From positions 90,789-154,788 of the forward strand of contig WGNR01000011.1 in NCBI GenBank assembly GCA_016124445.1: 64,000 nt of DNA. The letters run 5' to 3'. Shown here piece by piece: positions 52,750 to 61,083 of the stretch; the stretch's first letter is position 1, and each line of letters begins with the position of its first letter. A model generated the notes under the pieces. That model was given only the letters and a program-made list of their open reading frames with translations, did not search any database and was not told the origin of the DNA. Source of the DNA: a bacterium. Lineage in GTDB: Bacteria > Planctomycetota > Planctomycetia > Pirellulales > Pirellulaceae. The translations under genes were made by a program, and so were the position numbers.

Positions 52750-53672
52750 AATTGATTCAACGAGGGGTCGTGGGAAGCGGCATCCATCGTAGTGGCTGGC
52801 CTTGCGTCATGCAGGCCATGCGCGAAGTCGCCACGGGAAATGGCGTTTTGCTCGACGATTTCGCGGATGCCAGCTTTAGTTATCAGCCGATCAAGGAAGC
52901 ACGTCTTGAGCCATGGGTCGGCGTATTTCATCATCCGGTCAAGGTCGCCAGTCCGCTGGGCGGTGATACGAAACACGAACTACGAAGCATCGATAAGCAT
53001 CGCTTCTGGGAGACTTCCCGCCCGACGCTTCGCGGTGCAGTGGCGCTCTGCGAGGAGGTTGCCGCGGACCTGCGAGACTGGCTCGACGTACCGACCCTCT
53101 CGATTTGGCACCCTACGGAAACGGACGTGCCCCGTTGGAACGCCGAAGTCGCGTTGGAGAACCGACGACTGGTGCAAGCCGGATTTTGTCTCCGCAACAC
53201 GCAGCTTATTTTTCAGATGCAGGCACCCGGCTGGCAGCGGATGCAACTGTTTGGGGCCAGCCCCTGGTATCGCTCGCGTGATGAAGCCCTACAAAAAACG
53301 TGTGCCCGGCCCGACGTCGATCGTGACCAGGTAGAAGTGATACGGCGGCTCGACAATACCGCCTATGACCGCTTGCTCGCGGAGAGCGTACTGGTCACGG
53401 AGTTATACGGCGCGGCGGCCAACAACCTGATCGTCGAATGCATGGCCCGCGGTACTCCAATCCTGGTCAACCAGCTACCCGCCATCGAAGAATATTTGGG
53501 GGTGGACTACCCACTGTTCTACACCGAGGTGGAGCAGATCCACACGCTACTGGAACCTTCGCGACTGCGGGCAGCTAACACCCACCTTCTTGAACGCGCA
53601 CAGCTACTGCCAACCTTTAAAATGTTTGCCGAGCGAATTCGCGCGTTTACTGACTCGCTGGAGGCCGCATGA
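52746..53672 (+). CDS. GT-B-fold glycosyltransferase-like protein
   Basis: 308 aa. Recognised only by the donor-site pattern NNLIVECMARGTPILVNQLP, then AIEEYLGVDYPLFY, as in GT4-like and spore-coat-type enzymes. The N-terminal half (GSGIHRSGWPCVMQAMREV) is less typical. Overlaps its neighbours by ATGA on both sides. Confidence 0.65.
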   Translation: MKLIQRGVVGSGIHRSGWPCVMQAMREVATGNGVLLDDFADASFSYQPIKEARLEPWVGVFHHPVKVASPLGGDTKHELRSIDKHRFWETSRPTLRGAVALCEEVAADLRDWLDVPTLSIWHPTETDVPRWNAEVALENRRLVQAGFCLRNTQLIFQMQAPGWQRMQLFGASPWYRSRDEALQKTCARPDVDRDQVEVIRRLDNTAYDRLLAESVLVTELYGAAANNLIVECMARGTPILVNQLPAIEEYLGVDYPLFYTEVEQIHTLLEPSRLRAANTHLLERAQLLPTFKMFAERIRAFTDSLEAA

Positions 53673-54424
53673 TCGCCGATGATAAAGGCACGATCCCGCT
53701 ATTCTGGTGGCGCGAGGAACCCAACTTCGGCGACGCTCTCTCGCCATGGCTGATGGAGCAATTGCTGGGCACGGCCACGCATTGGTCTCGTGATGCGGGA
53801 AAGTTCGTCGGTCTCGGATCGGTCCTGTGGTCGGCAACCTCCGGCGATGTAGTGTGGGGAACCGGACTGCATCCATTCACGGATCGTTGGTTTCCCAACT
53901 GGTCACCAGCTGGTGTGACGTTCCTTGCCGTGCGAGGCCCCTTTACCCGGGATTACGTGCAGGCCCGAGGAGGTACGTGCCCAGCGATCTATGGCGACCC
54001 AGCCGAGCTTTTGCCTCATTATTATTCTCCTGCGGAGACGGAGCCGTCTGCTATCGGCGTCGTGCCCCATATCTACGATGAAGAGGGACGGAAATTTGCC
54101 AACAATGCCGAGGGAGTTACTACGATTGATCCAAGCCATCCGTGGCAGAAGGTCGTTGATCAAATCGTTGCCTGCGAGATGATTTGGTCGTCATCGCTGC
54201 ACGGCATCATTGTCGCCGAGGCCTATGGGATTCCGGCCATTTGGATCGGTTGCAGTGAAGGAAAGCTGAAGTATCGCGATTACTACTTATCCAGCGGACG
54301 CGCCGAAGTTCACCCGGTTGCCTGGGACAAGGCCGCCGTAACGCTGCCACCTCCACTGCCGTCGCGTGTTCCGCTGGGGGAACATCCGCTTGTTCAATCG
54401 CTACATCAGTGGCAGGGAGGATAA
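53669..54424 (+). CDS. Polysaccharide pyruvyl transferase family protein
   Basis: 251 aa. Family features: PLFWWREEPNFGDALSPWLME at the N-terminus, RGPFTRDYV, YGDPAELLPHYY, and the C-terminal SSSLHGIIVAEAYGIPAIWI. CsaB-type enzymes add ketal-linked pyruvate to cell-wall or exopolysaccharide sugars. Third gene of the glycan operon. Confidence 0.85.
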   Translation: MIADDKGTIPLFWWREEPNFGDALSPWLMEQLLGTATHWSRDAGKFVGLGSVLWSATSGDVVWGTGLHPFTDRWFPNWSPAGVTFLAVRGPFTRDYVQARGGTCPAIYGDPAELLPHYYSPAETEPSAIGVVPHIYDEEGRKFANNAEGVTTIDPSHPWQKVVDQIVACEMIWSSSLHGIIVAEAYGIPAIWIGCSEGKLKYRDYYLSSGRAEVHPVAWDKAAVTLPPPLPSRVPLGEHPLVQSLHQWQGG

Positions 54425-54426
54425 CC

Positions 54427-55155
54427 ATGATATTCGTGGTCCAAAGCCTGCCGCGCTGTGGAACGCATTTGCTGCGTACGGCACTCATGTCCCATGGCGA
54501 AATCACCTGCTTTGGCGAAGTGTTCAATCCCCACTCGCGCATGCATGGATTTTCGGTCGAGCATCCAACGATTCACGAGGTATTCAACCATTGCCAAGAA
54601 TGTTCTGCCCCTACCGGCTTCGTAGCCCATGCCTACGTGGGACTTTCTGACGACGAAACCGGCCCGGGACTGGATCAGACATTTCGGCGGCGAAAGGAGG
54701 TGCAAGCGGCACGTGGCCTATGGATGACCATTCCACCAAATACGCCCGTCATTACCTTACGGCGCGAGAACCTATTGGAGCGTTATGTCTCGCTGCTGGT
54801 CGCCGAGCAGCGTCAGAACTGGTTGGTGTGCCGTGGGCAGTCGATGCCTTCCCCCGTCACGGTTCGCATCGACTGCGGCAAGATGTTCGCCGATTTCACG
54901 CAGATCGAAACGCTCATAGATATTGCTCGCCAACGCTTTCCTGACGCGATCCACGCGAGTTACGAACAGCTTGTCGACGATGCCGAAGCGACTTTTCTGC
55001 GTATTCAAGAGCACCTGGGCGTGGAAGCAAGATGCCTGACACCTCACACGTTGAAGGTAGGACGGTCATTGCAAGAGACCATTTTCAATCTCAATGAGGT
55101 ACGAACTGCCCTTGGGGGTACCCGCTACGAAACTTTCCTGGAGCATACCCGATGA
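54427..55155 (+). CDS. Sulfotransferase-like protein
   Basis: 242 aa from the ATG at 54427. The 5'-phosphosulfate-binding-like loop SLPRCGTHLLRTAL near residue 6, and a later R-E-N-L-L-E-R-Y-V-S motif typical of Stf0-like enzymes (TLRRENLLERYVSLLVAEQ). It would transfer sulfate from PAPS to a glycan or lipid. Overlaps the next gene by ATGA. Confidence 0.75.
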   Translation: MIFVVQSLPRCGTHLLRTALMSHGEITCFGEVFNPHSRMHGFSVEHPTIHEVFNHCQECSAPTGFVAHAYVGLSDDETGPGLDQTFRRRKEVQAARGLWMTIPPNTPVITLRRENLLERYVSLLVAEQRQNWLVCRGQSMPSPVTVRIDCGKMFADFTQIETLIDIARQRFPDAIHASYEQLVDDAEATFLRIQEHLGVEARCLTPHTLKVGRSLQETIFNLNEVRTALGGTRYETFLEHTR

Positions 55156-55868
55156 AGATTGCGGCGATCTGCTGTACCTATAAACGTCCCGCCCAGTTGG
55201 CCGAGGCGATCGAGTCGTTTCTCCGGCAAGACTATCCCGCCGACCAGCGGGAAATGATCGTGCTTGATGACGCCGGTCAGTATGCCCCCGATGCCCTGGA
55301 CGCCGCTCCTGGCGTGAGACTGATTAGCTTGTCAGACCGTTTTCGTACTCTGGGTGAAAAGCGGAATGCCTCGGCGGCACTGGTGTCGGCCGACGTGGAC
55401 GCCTACTGCGTCTGGGATGATGACGACGTTTACCTGCCCTGGCATATCAGCGCCGCTGCGGCGGCACTCGCCGATGCCGATTACACCATCCCAACGCTCA
55501 TCTATACCGACCGGCGCACCCGGCTTGAACGTAAGGTCAACCAGTACCTTTTTCACGGGGCATGGGCGTTCCGCCGCCAGGTTTTCGAGCAGGTCAGCGG
55601 CTACCCCTTCATCCAAAGCGGCCAAGATCAAGGTCTCTTGCGACGGTTCAAGGCCGCCAACCTGCGTCGCGCCGATCCGATCCAGTACGATGCCCGTCCG
55701 AGCTACGTGTACCGCTGGCATACGGCCCACTCCCGCCACATCTCCGCCATGGGGCCTAATGGCTATGAGAAGTTGGGAGCCGATGGGGCTGAGCGAGTCC
55801 ACTGTCTCGTACCAGAATGGCAGATAGATTGGGTTCAATTGGCGAAGGTGACCGGCGAGGCGGCATGA
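55152..55868 (+). CDS. GT2-family glycosyltransferase
   Basis: 238 aa. GT-A pattern: IAAICCTYKRPAQLAEAIES, REMIVLDDAGQYAP, SAALVSADVDAYCVWDDDDV with the D-D-D metal site, and YPFIQSGQDQGLLRRF. Last gene of the glycan operon. Confidence 0.85.
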   Translation: MKIAAICCTYKRPAQLAEAIESFLRQDYPADQREMIVLDDAGQYAPDALDAAPGVRLISLSDRFRTLGEKRNASAALVSADVDAYCVWDDDDVYLPWHISAAAAALADADYTIPTLIYTDRRTRLERKVNQYLFHGAWAFRRQVFEQVSGYPFIQSGQDQGLLRRFKAANLRRADPIQYDARPSYVYRWHTAHSRHISAMGPNGYEKLGADGAERVHCLVPEWQIDWVQLAKVTGEAA

Positions 55869-55892
55869 TTTTTCATGTCTGGCTTCACATCA

Positions 55893-56045
55893 TCGCGTTC
55901 GTACATACGGCCTACGCTGTAGCAACGGGTGCTCCCTAGCCTCCCGGTTTCGTCGAATACATGAAACTGCGTTGGACACGTCATATTCGTTTCTCATTTC
56001 GAGCTTACCCAGGTACCACTCTGCCTGTTCAGGGGAAGCATTCAT
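55893..56045 (-). CDS. Possible 50-aa protein after the IscU-like gene
   Basis: Begins MNASPEQAEWYLGKLEMRNE, just after the stop of the IscU-like gene. Helical, acidic then basic. No ribosome site is obvious, so this is weak. Confidence 0.25.
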
Positions 56046-56049
56046 CTGG

Positions 56050-56430
56050 TCAACCGGGCACGTATTGGCTCGTGACAGGCTCGCCCAAGATTTTCTGGAG
56101 ACATCGGAAGGCCTGCAGCGCACATTGCTGTCGCAGTGGGGTGAGCGTGCCTAACTCCGCCAGATATTCCTCATGGGTTTGACTCTGGACTTTGCGAACC
56201 TCGGCCCCCTCAAACCTCTCGCAAAGAAACGAGGCGGAAGCCTGGCTCACCATACACCCCTGGGCACGATGCCAAATCTCGCGGATAACTTCACCATCCA
56301 GAACCACTTCTAGCGACACCAGGTCCGCACACGTCCTGCTTGCCACTTCCCCTGACAAAGAAACCCTTTCGGTACTTCCCTGGTGATAGGGGTGGCGCGA
56401 ATGAGTTAACAACCACTCCAAATCAGTCAT
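56050..56430 (-). CDS. IscU/SufU-like Fe-S scaffold protein
   Basis: 126 aa. The three scaffold Cys are all present: SRTCADLVSLEVVLDG, then QGCMVSQASASFLCERFEG and LRQQCALQAFRCL. The first motif deviates from the usual N-P-x-C-G-D. The start ATG is at 56430; a longer frame to 56511 has a poor start. Role: assembling Fe-S clusters on a scaffold. No IscS is beside it. Confidence 0.7.
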   Translation of the reverse strand: MTDLEWLLTHSRHPYHQGSTERVSLSGEVASRTCADLVSLEVVLDGEVIREIWHRAQGCMVSQASASFLCERFEGAEVRKVQSQTHEEYLAELGTLTPLRQQCALQAFRCLQKILGEPVTSQYVPG

Positions 56431-56582
56431 CTTGGCCCCACGAACGTCAGAATTGAAGCATCTAATTCCGGAAAGGCTGGCGAGCCGTTCCTCCTCGGGC
56501 CAAGATACCAAGCCTTGGGCTTAGTACGAATCTAACGCGTGCCAGCGTCTCCAAGGAAAGAAGCACGATATCACCAGCGTGA

Positions 56583-56774
56583 CTATTGTATACCATGACG
56601 TGTACACTTAACCGCATCGCGATGAATTTCTATCGTCACTACGGCCTGTCCATGGCAACTTTGTACGACGTTGCCAAGTAACAAATCGTGGAAGACATCG
56701 TGAAATGCCGAGTAGCCCACCCTGAATGTGGATCGGCCTTGGACACGACAAGGAACCTTACGAGGTAATTCCAT
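56583..56774 (-). CDS. Hypothetical 63-aa protein, coupled
   Basis: Its ATG shares a base with the stop of the 172-aa gene (TAATG). Reads MELPRKVPCRVQGRSTFRVG and is partly hydrophobic. Probably co-translated; function unknown. Confidence 0.4.
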   Translation of the reverse strand: MELPRKVPCRVQGRSTFRVGYSAFHDVFHDLLLGNVVQSCHGQAVVTIEIHRDAVKCTRHGIQ

Positions 56775-57292
56775 TAGGCATGCTTCGAGGCCGGGAATAT
56801 TCTCAGCCCCGGCAGCCCCGCACGGTTTGGCATCAGTTTGCGAAACTGGACAAGATCTTTCATCGCCGCGTGATGACGTCGCTGAGCACTTTCCAGCCTC
56901 TTCATTAGCAGACTGGCTTGCGTAATCGTTCTCTGCTTGTTGTTGGCGTCAACACTACGCAAATAGTGAATTTCGAGCCAAGTTGCCAAAACTGAATCGA
57001 CGAGCAGTTTATCCATCGCGCTGGCCGATTCTTCCATGAGTTCCTCTTTCAGCACAGTCAGCTTCTGCCGGATTGATTCAGAGAATAACGCATCGCCATT
57101 GGAAATCAACGCAATCCAGGCTCTTTCCGATACGGCTGACAGATCGCCAACGTGCTGCCACACTAGCGGGTTGTCGTCCAGGAAGTTGCGAAGCCAGGAG
57201 ATAGCCTCCTTGTCTCCGCCGTTTGCCAGTTTCAGCTTTGCGTTGAGCACCGTCCAATCATGGGAGGTTGGGAATTTCTGTTCGTCAGCCAT
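56774..57292 (-). CDS. Hypothetical 172-aa helical protein
   Basis: Start ATG 57292 (MADEQKFPTSHDW). Helical: WLRNFLDDNPLVWQHVGDLS, WIALISNGDALFSESI, VDSVLATWLEIHYLRS and a basic C-terminus. It overlaps the preceding 107-aa gene by 8 bp. The pair looks like a conserved unit from planctomycete accessory regions. Confidence 0.6.
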   Translation of the reverse strand: MADEQKFPTSHDWTVLNAKLKLANGGDKEAISWLRNFLDDNPLVWQHVGDLSAVSERAWIALISNGDALFSESIRQKLTVLKEELMEESASAMDKLLVDSVLATWLEIHYLRSVDANNKQRTITQASLLMKRLESAQRRHHAAMKDLVQFRKLMPNRAGLPGLRIFPASKHA

Positions 57293-57608
57293 GTATTCTC
57301 TTTCCTCGTCGTCGCCATTCACTACCGTGATGCTGATAGAAGCCATTCACGACGAGTACGGATCGCATTAGTAATCGCGTTGGAGCTAATAATGCGTCGA
57401 CCCTCTCACGACCTTGCTCATGCCGACAGAGAATTTCTTCCCAGTGTCGGCGATCGACTTGTCGCTGTCGTCTAACCTTCTCATCATGCCGAGCAGCTGC
57501 CAGCCCCTCACTTCCGCGTCCCACGTACGTCTTTACCACCCGTTTGCCGCGTCGCTCCGTGCGGTAAAAATATCGTAGTCCGCTAATTCCCTTGCGGTCC
57601 CAACTCAC
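57285..57608 (-). CDS. Hypothetical 107-aa basic protein
   Basis: Starts MSWDRKGISGLRYFYRTERR and is rich in Arg/Tyr (GKRVVKTYVGRGSEG), typical of short conserved proteins that accompany the 172-aa protein. It overlaps that gene by 8 bp. Confidence 0.6.
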   Translation of the reverse strand: MSWDRKGISGLRYFYRTERRGKRVVKTYVGRGSEGLAAARHDEKVRRQRQVDRRHWEEILCRHEQGRERVDALLAPTRLLMRSVLVVNGFYQHHGSEWRRRGKRIHG

Positions 57609-57666
57609 GACCGTTCCTCATATATTGCACTACATTTCTTCGACTTCCCCACCTCAACTGGGAAGT

Positions 57667-58527
57667 CTAGGCGTTTTGGCAAGACTTGTCTCTTGGCGTT
57701 TGTTTGCTGTCGACTGGATCTTGGGCAGTTGGTTTCATCCGCGTGAGCATCTTCCATTTTCGCCTTTTCCCCGCCAGCACAAGCCGAGCGTAACGAATGA
57801 CGGCCTGCTGGGCTTCTCCCCGATATTGCCGTCTCACCTCTGGGTTCGTGCATGCGTCAATTTCCTTGAATCGAACGTTAAGATCCAGGGATGCGCGTAA
57901 CCCGTCTTGATCCGCAGGAATCGTCAAAATTGCGACAAATGTCTGAAGATTTATCGATACCCTAGCGTTGTGTAGGAGATAGGTATCGAGACGGCACGAA
58001 GCATGGGTACCGCCTGCCGCCTTATAAACGGTGATCGCATGATCCAGAATTACAGGGCCACCTGCCATCGCCAGCCACGCCCAGAATTGTCGCAGTTGGT
58101 GATTCTTAAAACCGCACCAATGAGCCCCGTTAACCGTACGACTAATGAGCCAATCGGAAGCTCGTAGGTATCGCCGCACGTGAAAGTAGAGCTGCTCGTA
58201 GAAGGCAACGACTTTCACATCTACGCCACAGCGCCTTGCGATTTCCTTTCCTGGACAATTCACTAGTACAAGGGCCTCTATCTCCGCACGTAACAAGGCA
58301 TCGTCTTCGTATATCTGAGTCGCCTGCTCGATAGCGGAACGATTTTCGAGTTCTTCACCCTGGAGAAAGGCAATCGCCTCCTCAATCCCCGGATCAAGTG
58401 AGTCGTAAATACGATTCGGTTCATCCAACAGCGCTTGAGCGACTTCGGATCGCCACTGTGGGGTGAGCGTAGGGTCGGCATCGGCCTGCGTCAAAGTCGT
58501 TACCAGCGGAAAACCATATCGTGTCAT
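57667..58527 (-). CDS. Unknown protein with possible HTH, 286 aa
   Basis: Start ATG 58527. Contains PGKEIARRCGVDVKVVAFYE, a helix-turn-helix-like segment, and FYEQLYFHVRRYLRASDW. It is divergent from the 243-aa gene; only 25 bp separate the two starts. No ribosome site in that space for either gene. Ends with a basic tail. Confidence 0.6.
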   Translation of the reverse strand: MTRYGFPLVTTLTQADADPTLTPQWRSEVAQALLDEPNRIYDSLDPGIEEAIAFLQGEELENRSAIEQATQIYEDDALLRAEIEALVLVNCPGKEIARRCGVDVKVVAFYEQLYFHVRRYLRASDWLISRTVNGAHWCGFKNHQLRQFWAWLAMAGGPVILDHAITVYKAAGGTHASCRLDTYLLHNARVSINLQTFVAILTIPADQDGLRASLDLNVRFKEIDACTNPEVRRQYRGEAQQAVIRYARLVLAGKRRKWKMLTRMKPTAQDPVDSKQTPRDKSCQNA

Positions 58528-58530
58528 TTC

Positions 58531-58544
58531 AAAACCACTTTTTA
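58531..58544. promoter_or_regulatory. Shared 12-bp motif AAAACCACTTTT, copy 2
   Basis: Fills the 25-bp gap between the divergent starts at 58527 and 58553. Ideal place for a joint operator. Confidence 0.55.
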
Positions 58545-58552
58545 AGTTCAAG

Positions 58553-59284
58553 ATGAATAATTCAAGTGGACGATATTTTAAGAAACTGGCAAGTGAACAC
58601 GCCAGATTGATCTCCAAATCGACCGTTCTCGCCCTGCGGGTTGTGAGTAACAAAGTGCCTCAACATCCACAAAAGACCAAGATCGCGGAAGCGAATTCCA
58701 GAATGCTTTCTGCTTGGTATGAAGGACGAGAACTACTGGATCGACTCGGTGAAAGAGCGGGGTACCGCGCCATGGCGGATGCCAGCTCAGAAAATACCTC
58801 GGAAGCGGAGAGAATCCGCAAACTAAGGTCCGTAGGGCTCAGGATGACCGAACGAGAGGTTCGGGAGATTTGTGAAAGGTGCGAAAAGGCTCAAAAGGCT
58901 TGGGGTACTCAGTACTTGATCGTACTATGCCGTCTTCCCACGGCCTCAGAACGCAAGAAAATGGTAACTCTTGCTCTCAAGGAGCGGCTAGGGCTTAAGG
59001 AACTAGCCCGCAGCGTCCGCGTGCGTCTGGCGGAGTTGGGAACTCCGGCACGCCACAACCGCCGCGGGGCCGGAAGACGTCGGAAACTCGATTGGTCCAA
59101 TTCGGCTGAGATCGGGGACGAAATTGAACGAATGGCTATCAGTTGGGTTCACCTTTCTGATGAACTGCAACTGGCGGCGATGAGTCGTGAACTAGACAAC
59201 CCACTTTCTTTGTTGCCGTCACACCTGCGTCAAGAGTTTCAAGGGATCGTCGAACTAGCTACTAAGTTGATAGTTACACAGTAG
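58553..59284 (+). CDS. Unknown helical protein, 243 aa
   Basis: Start ATG 58553. Basic and helical: ERIRKLRSVGLRMTEREVRE, ELARSVRVRLAELGTPARH, NRRGAGRRRKLDW. Could bind nucleic acid. Not recognised. Divergent from the 286-aa gene. Confidence 0.6.
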   Translation: MNNSSGRYFKKLASEHARLISKSTVLALRVVSNKVPQHPQKTKIAEANSRMLSAWYEGRELLDRLGERAGYRAMADASSENTSEAERIRKLRSVGLRMTEREVREICERCEKAQKAWGTQYLIVLCRLPTASERKKMVTLALKERLGLKELARSVRVRLAELGTPARHNRRGAGRRRKLDWSNSAEIGDEIERMAISWVHLSDELQLAAMSRELDNPLSLLPSHLRQEFQGIVELATKLIVTQ

Positions 59285-59307
59285 CAACATCTCCCGCCCA
59301 CTCAACA

Positions 59308-59514
59308 TTAGTCCGGGCTGGATGACTTTCTCTTGCGTCTGCCATTTGGCATTTTGATGTCCTTGGTCAGTTTCTCGGCATCCCGCAAAATGATGTCTCG
59401 GCTATATTCTGCCATGGTCGTCTGGCAAAGGGCAGCGGCCAGCCGAATCATGTCCTGCTGTTCTTCCGTTACTTGAAATTTGATCTGCCGTGTCGGCTTT
59501 TCGTCTTGCGCCAT
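59308..59514 (-). CDS. Ribbon-helix-helix (DUF1778/CopG-like) protein
   Basis: 68 aa: MAQDEKPTRQIKFQVTEEQQ, then DMIRLAAALCQTTMAEYSRD, an RHH fold like DUF1778 antitoxins. No toxin next to it. Autoregulation is suggested by the palindrome upstream. Confidence 0.65.
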   Translation of the reverse strand: MAQDEKPTRQIKFQVTEEQQDMIRLAAALCQTTMAEYSRDIILRDAEKLTKDIKMPNGRRKRKSSSPD

Positions 59515-59532
59515 AGAAATTCCTTCTCAAAG

Positions 59533-59547
59533 GTGCTAGTCTAGCAC
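59533..59547. promoter_or_regulatory. 15-bp perfect inverted repeat upstream of the RHH gene
   Basis: GTGCTAG-T-CTAGCAC, 19 bp ahead of the minus-strand start at 59514. Next to it lies a repeated GTACAAAAGTAC-type sequence (59548-59566). A typical place for an RHH operator. Confidence 0.55.
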
Positions 59548-59632
59548 AAGTACAAAAGTACCAAAAGGCCTTTTTATGTCTTGCCCCTTGGGACCACAAA
59601 GCCGCGACAACTTCACTTACGTTCTTAGATTT

Positions 59633-59646
59633 AAAAACCACTTTTG
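59633..59646 (+). promoter_or_regulatory. Shared 12-bp motif AAAACCACTTTT, copy 3
   Basis: Lies 34 bp ahead of the start of the helicase-like gene at 59680. Confidence 0.5.
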
Positions 59647-59679
59647 TAATTAAGACCGCCTCTGAATCAAGGCAGATGA

Positions 59680-61083
59680 ATGAAATCGACGACTAAATTG
59701 ACAGTCTACCATGGTACATCCCTTGTATCGCCAGACCCGAGTCGGAAGGTATTAAGAGACGTCGCAGAGTGTGAGTATCGGTCGTTTAAAACGAACGACA
59801 AAGGGCAGATTAAAGATTTCAGAGAACGGTATAAACTCCACGATCGAAACTTAGATGGACGGCTTGTAATACCAACTGGCTTAGTGTCGAAACTCACCGA
59901 ACGACTCGCCCTACAGGGAATTGCCGTCGAGATCGATGACCGTAGGGAGTATCCCAAGCAACAGGTCATGCCCTTGGCTGTCCCCCAATCCTGCGATCCG
60001 ATTGATTCCTTGCGACTTCATGCGATTCGCGGCAACCCTCTCGGCCAGATTGAGGTCGAGGACAGCTCCGAAACGTATGACTGGATCGCATTGATCCTTC
60101 GCGTATTTCCCAAGGCTAAGGTGCTGATCGCTGTGCCGACGAAGCGAAAGGCTTGGCGCTTGCAACAGGAACTCCAGGGGCGAGTTCCCAAGGCAAGCAT
60201 CCAAATCAAAAAAACGGGATGGCCTGCTAAGCCACCACACTGCTTAATCGCGAACTCTGCATTCCTGGCGTCATGCCCCAATGAGAAGTTTGATATCGTA
60301 CTTTTGCCAACAACAAGCGTCGTGAGTCATTCTACTTGGCTAAGCGGCATGCACGGATTCATAAAGGCCCCCTATCGTCTCTATGGTTTCGTGGAACGCG
60401 GCACGACGTTCAGCAAATACGAAGAGATCGTATGGGAATCTGTTTCTGGCCCCGTTATTCACCAACGAAGAGCACCTGCGGCCGAAGTCTTGTGGTTGCC
60501 AGCGCCGCATTGGAATGTAACGGATCACGATCGTCGTACCCAAGAATGGAAACATGCTGTCTATTGCAAGAATGATCGTCGAAATGAATTTATTGCTGGT
60601 GTTGGAAATGCGTTTGCTCGGCAAGACATCAAGAAATTACGGAAACTCGGAGTGCCCTTCTACGGTGAAGTACCAAATGTGCCGGCCTGGGGGACTCATA
60701 AGATCGTTATGCTGGCGGAATCGACCGAACATGCTAAGGAGTTGCTGAAATGGCTCCCTAGCTGGCGACTCCAGAGTCATGCACAGGAGCCAGGCAAGGT
60801 CGATGGTGAAATGCGGGCAGTCGGTATGATCATGACAACCACATTTGCGGCCACAATGGGAATCGAGGCTGACGTGGTGATTCAGGCCGCAGGCGGTCTA
60901 GGGATTGGTCAATTCCAGCGGTCGATTGCCGAAGTTCCGCCGCTAGACGAAGAAACCATACCGGCCCTAATCGTAGAGTTCACGGATGAACACGACGACC
61001 TAACAAAGCAAGACGCAGAAAGCAGAGCACGGATGTATCGGAAATTCGGATGGAACCAAACCAAGCAGCAAGGACGAACTTAA
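59680..61083 (+). CDS. SF2-helicase-like protein lacking Walker motifs
   Basis: 467 aa. Segments align with an SF2 helicase: PTGLVSKLTERLALQGIAVE, LRLHAIRGNPLGQIEVEDS where a P-loop is expected, AKVLIAVPTKRKAWRLQQEL (motif Ia-like), KFDIVLLPTTSVVSHSTW where D-E-x-H is expected, and MIMTTTFAATMGIEADVVIQ followed by GQFQRSIAEVPP (motif V/VI-like). Neither G-K-T nor D-E-x-H is present, so ATP hydrolysis is unlikely. It lies 510 bp upstream of the RT gene on the same strand, with structured RNA between. A role as a nucleic-acid-binding partner of the RT is inference. Confidence 0.6.
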   Translation: MKSTTKLTVYHGTSLVSPDPSRKVLRDVAECEYRSFKTNDKGQIKDFRERYKLHDRNLDGRLVIPTGLVSKLTERLALQGIAVEIDDRREYPKQQVMPLAVPQSCDPIDSLRLHAIRGNPLGQIEVEDSSETYDWIALILRVFPKAKVLIAVPTKRKAWRLQQELQGRVPKASIQIKKTGWPAKPPHCLIANSAFLASCPNEKFDIVLLPTTSVVSHSTWLSGMHGFIKAPYRLYGFVERGTTFSKYEEIVWESVSGPVIHQRRAPAAEVLWLPAPHWNVTDHDRRTQEWKHAVYCKNDRRNEFIAGVGNAFARQDIKKLRKLGVPFYGEVPNVPAWGTHKIVMLAESTEHAKELLKWLPSWRLQSHAQEPGKVDGEMRAVGMIMTTTFAATMGIEADVVIQAAGGLGIGQFQRSIAEVPPLDEETIPALIVEFTDEHDDLTKQDAESRARMYRKFGWNQTKQQGRT

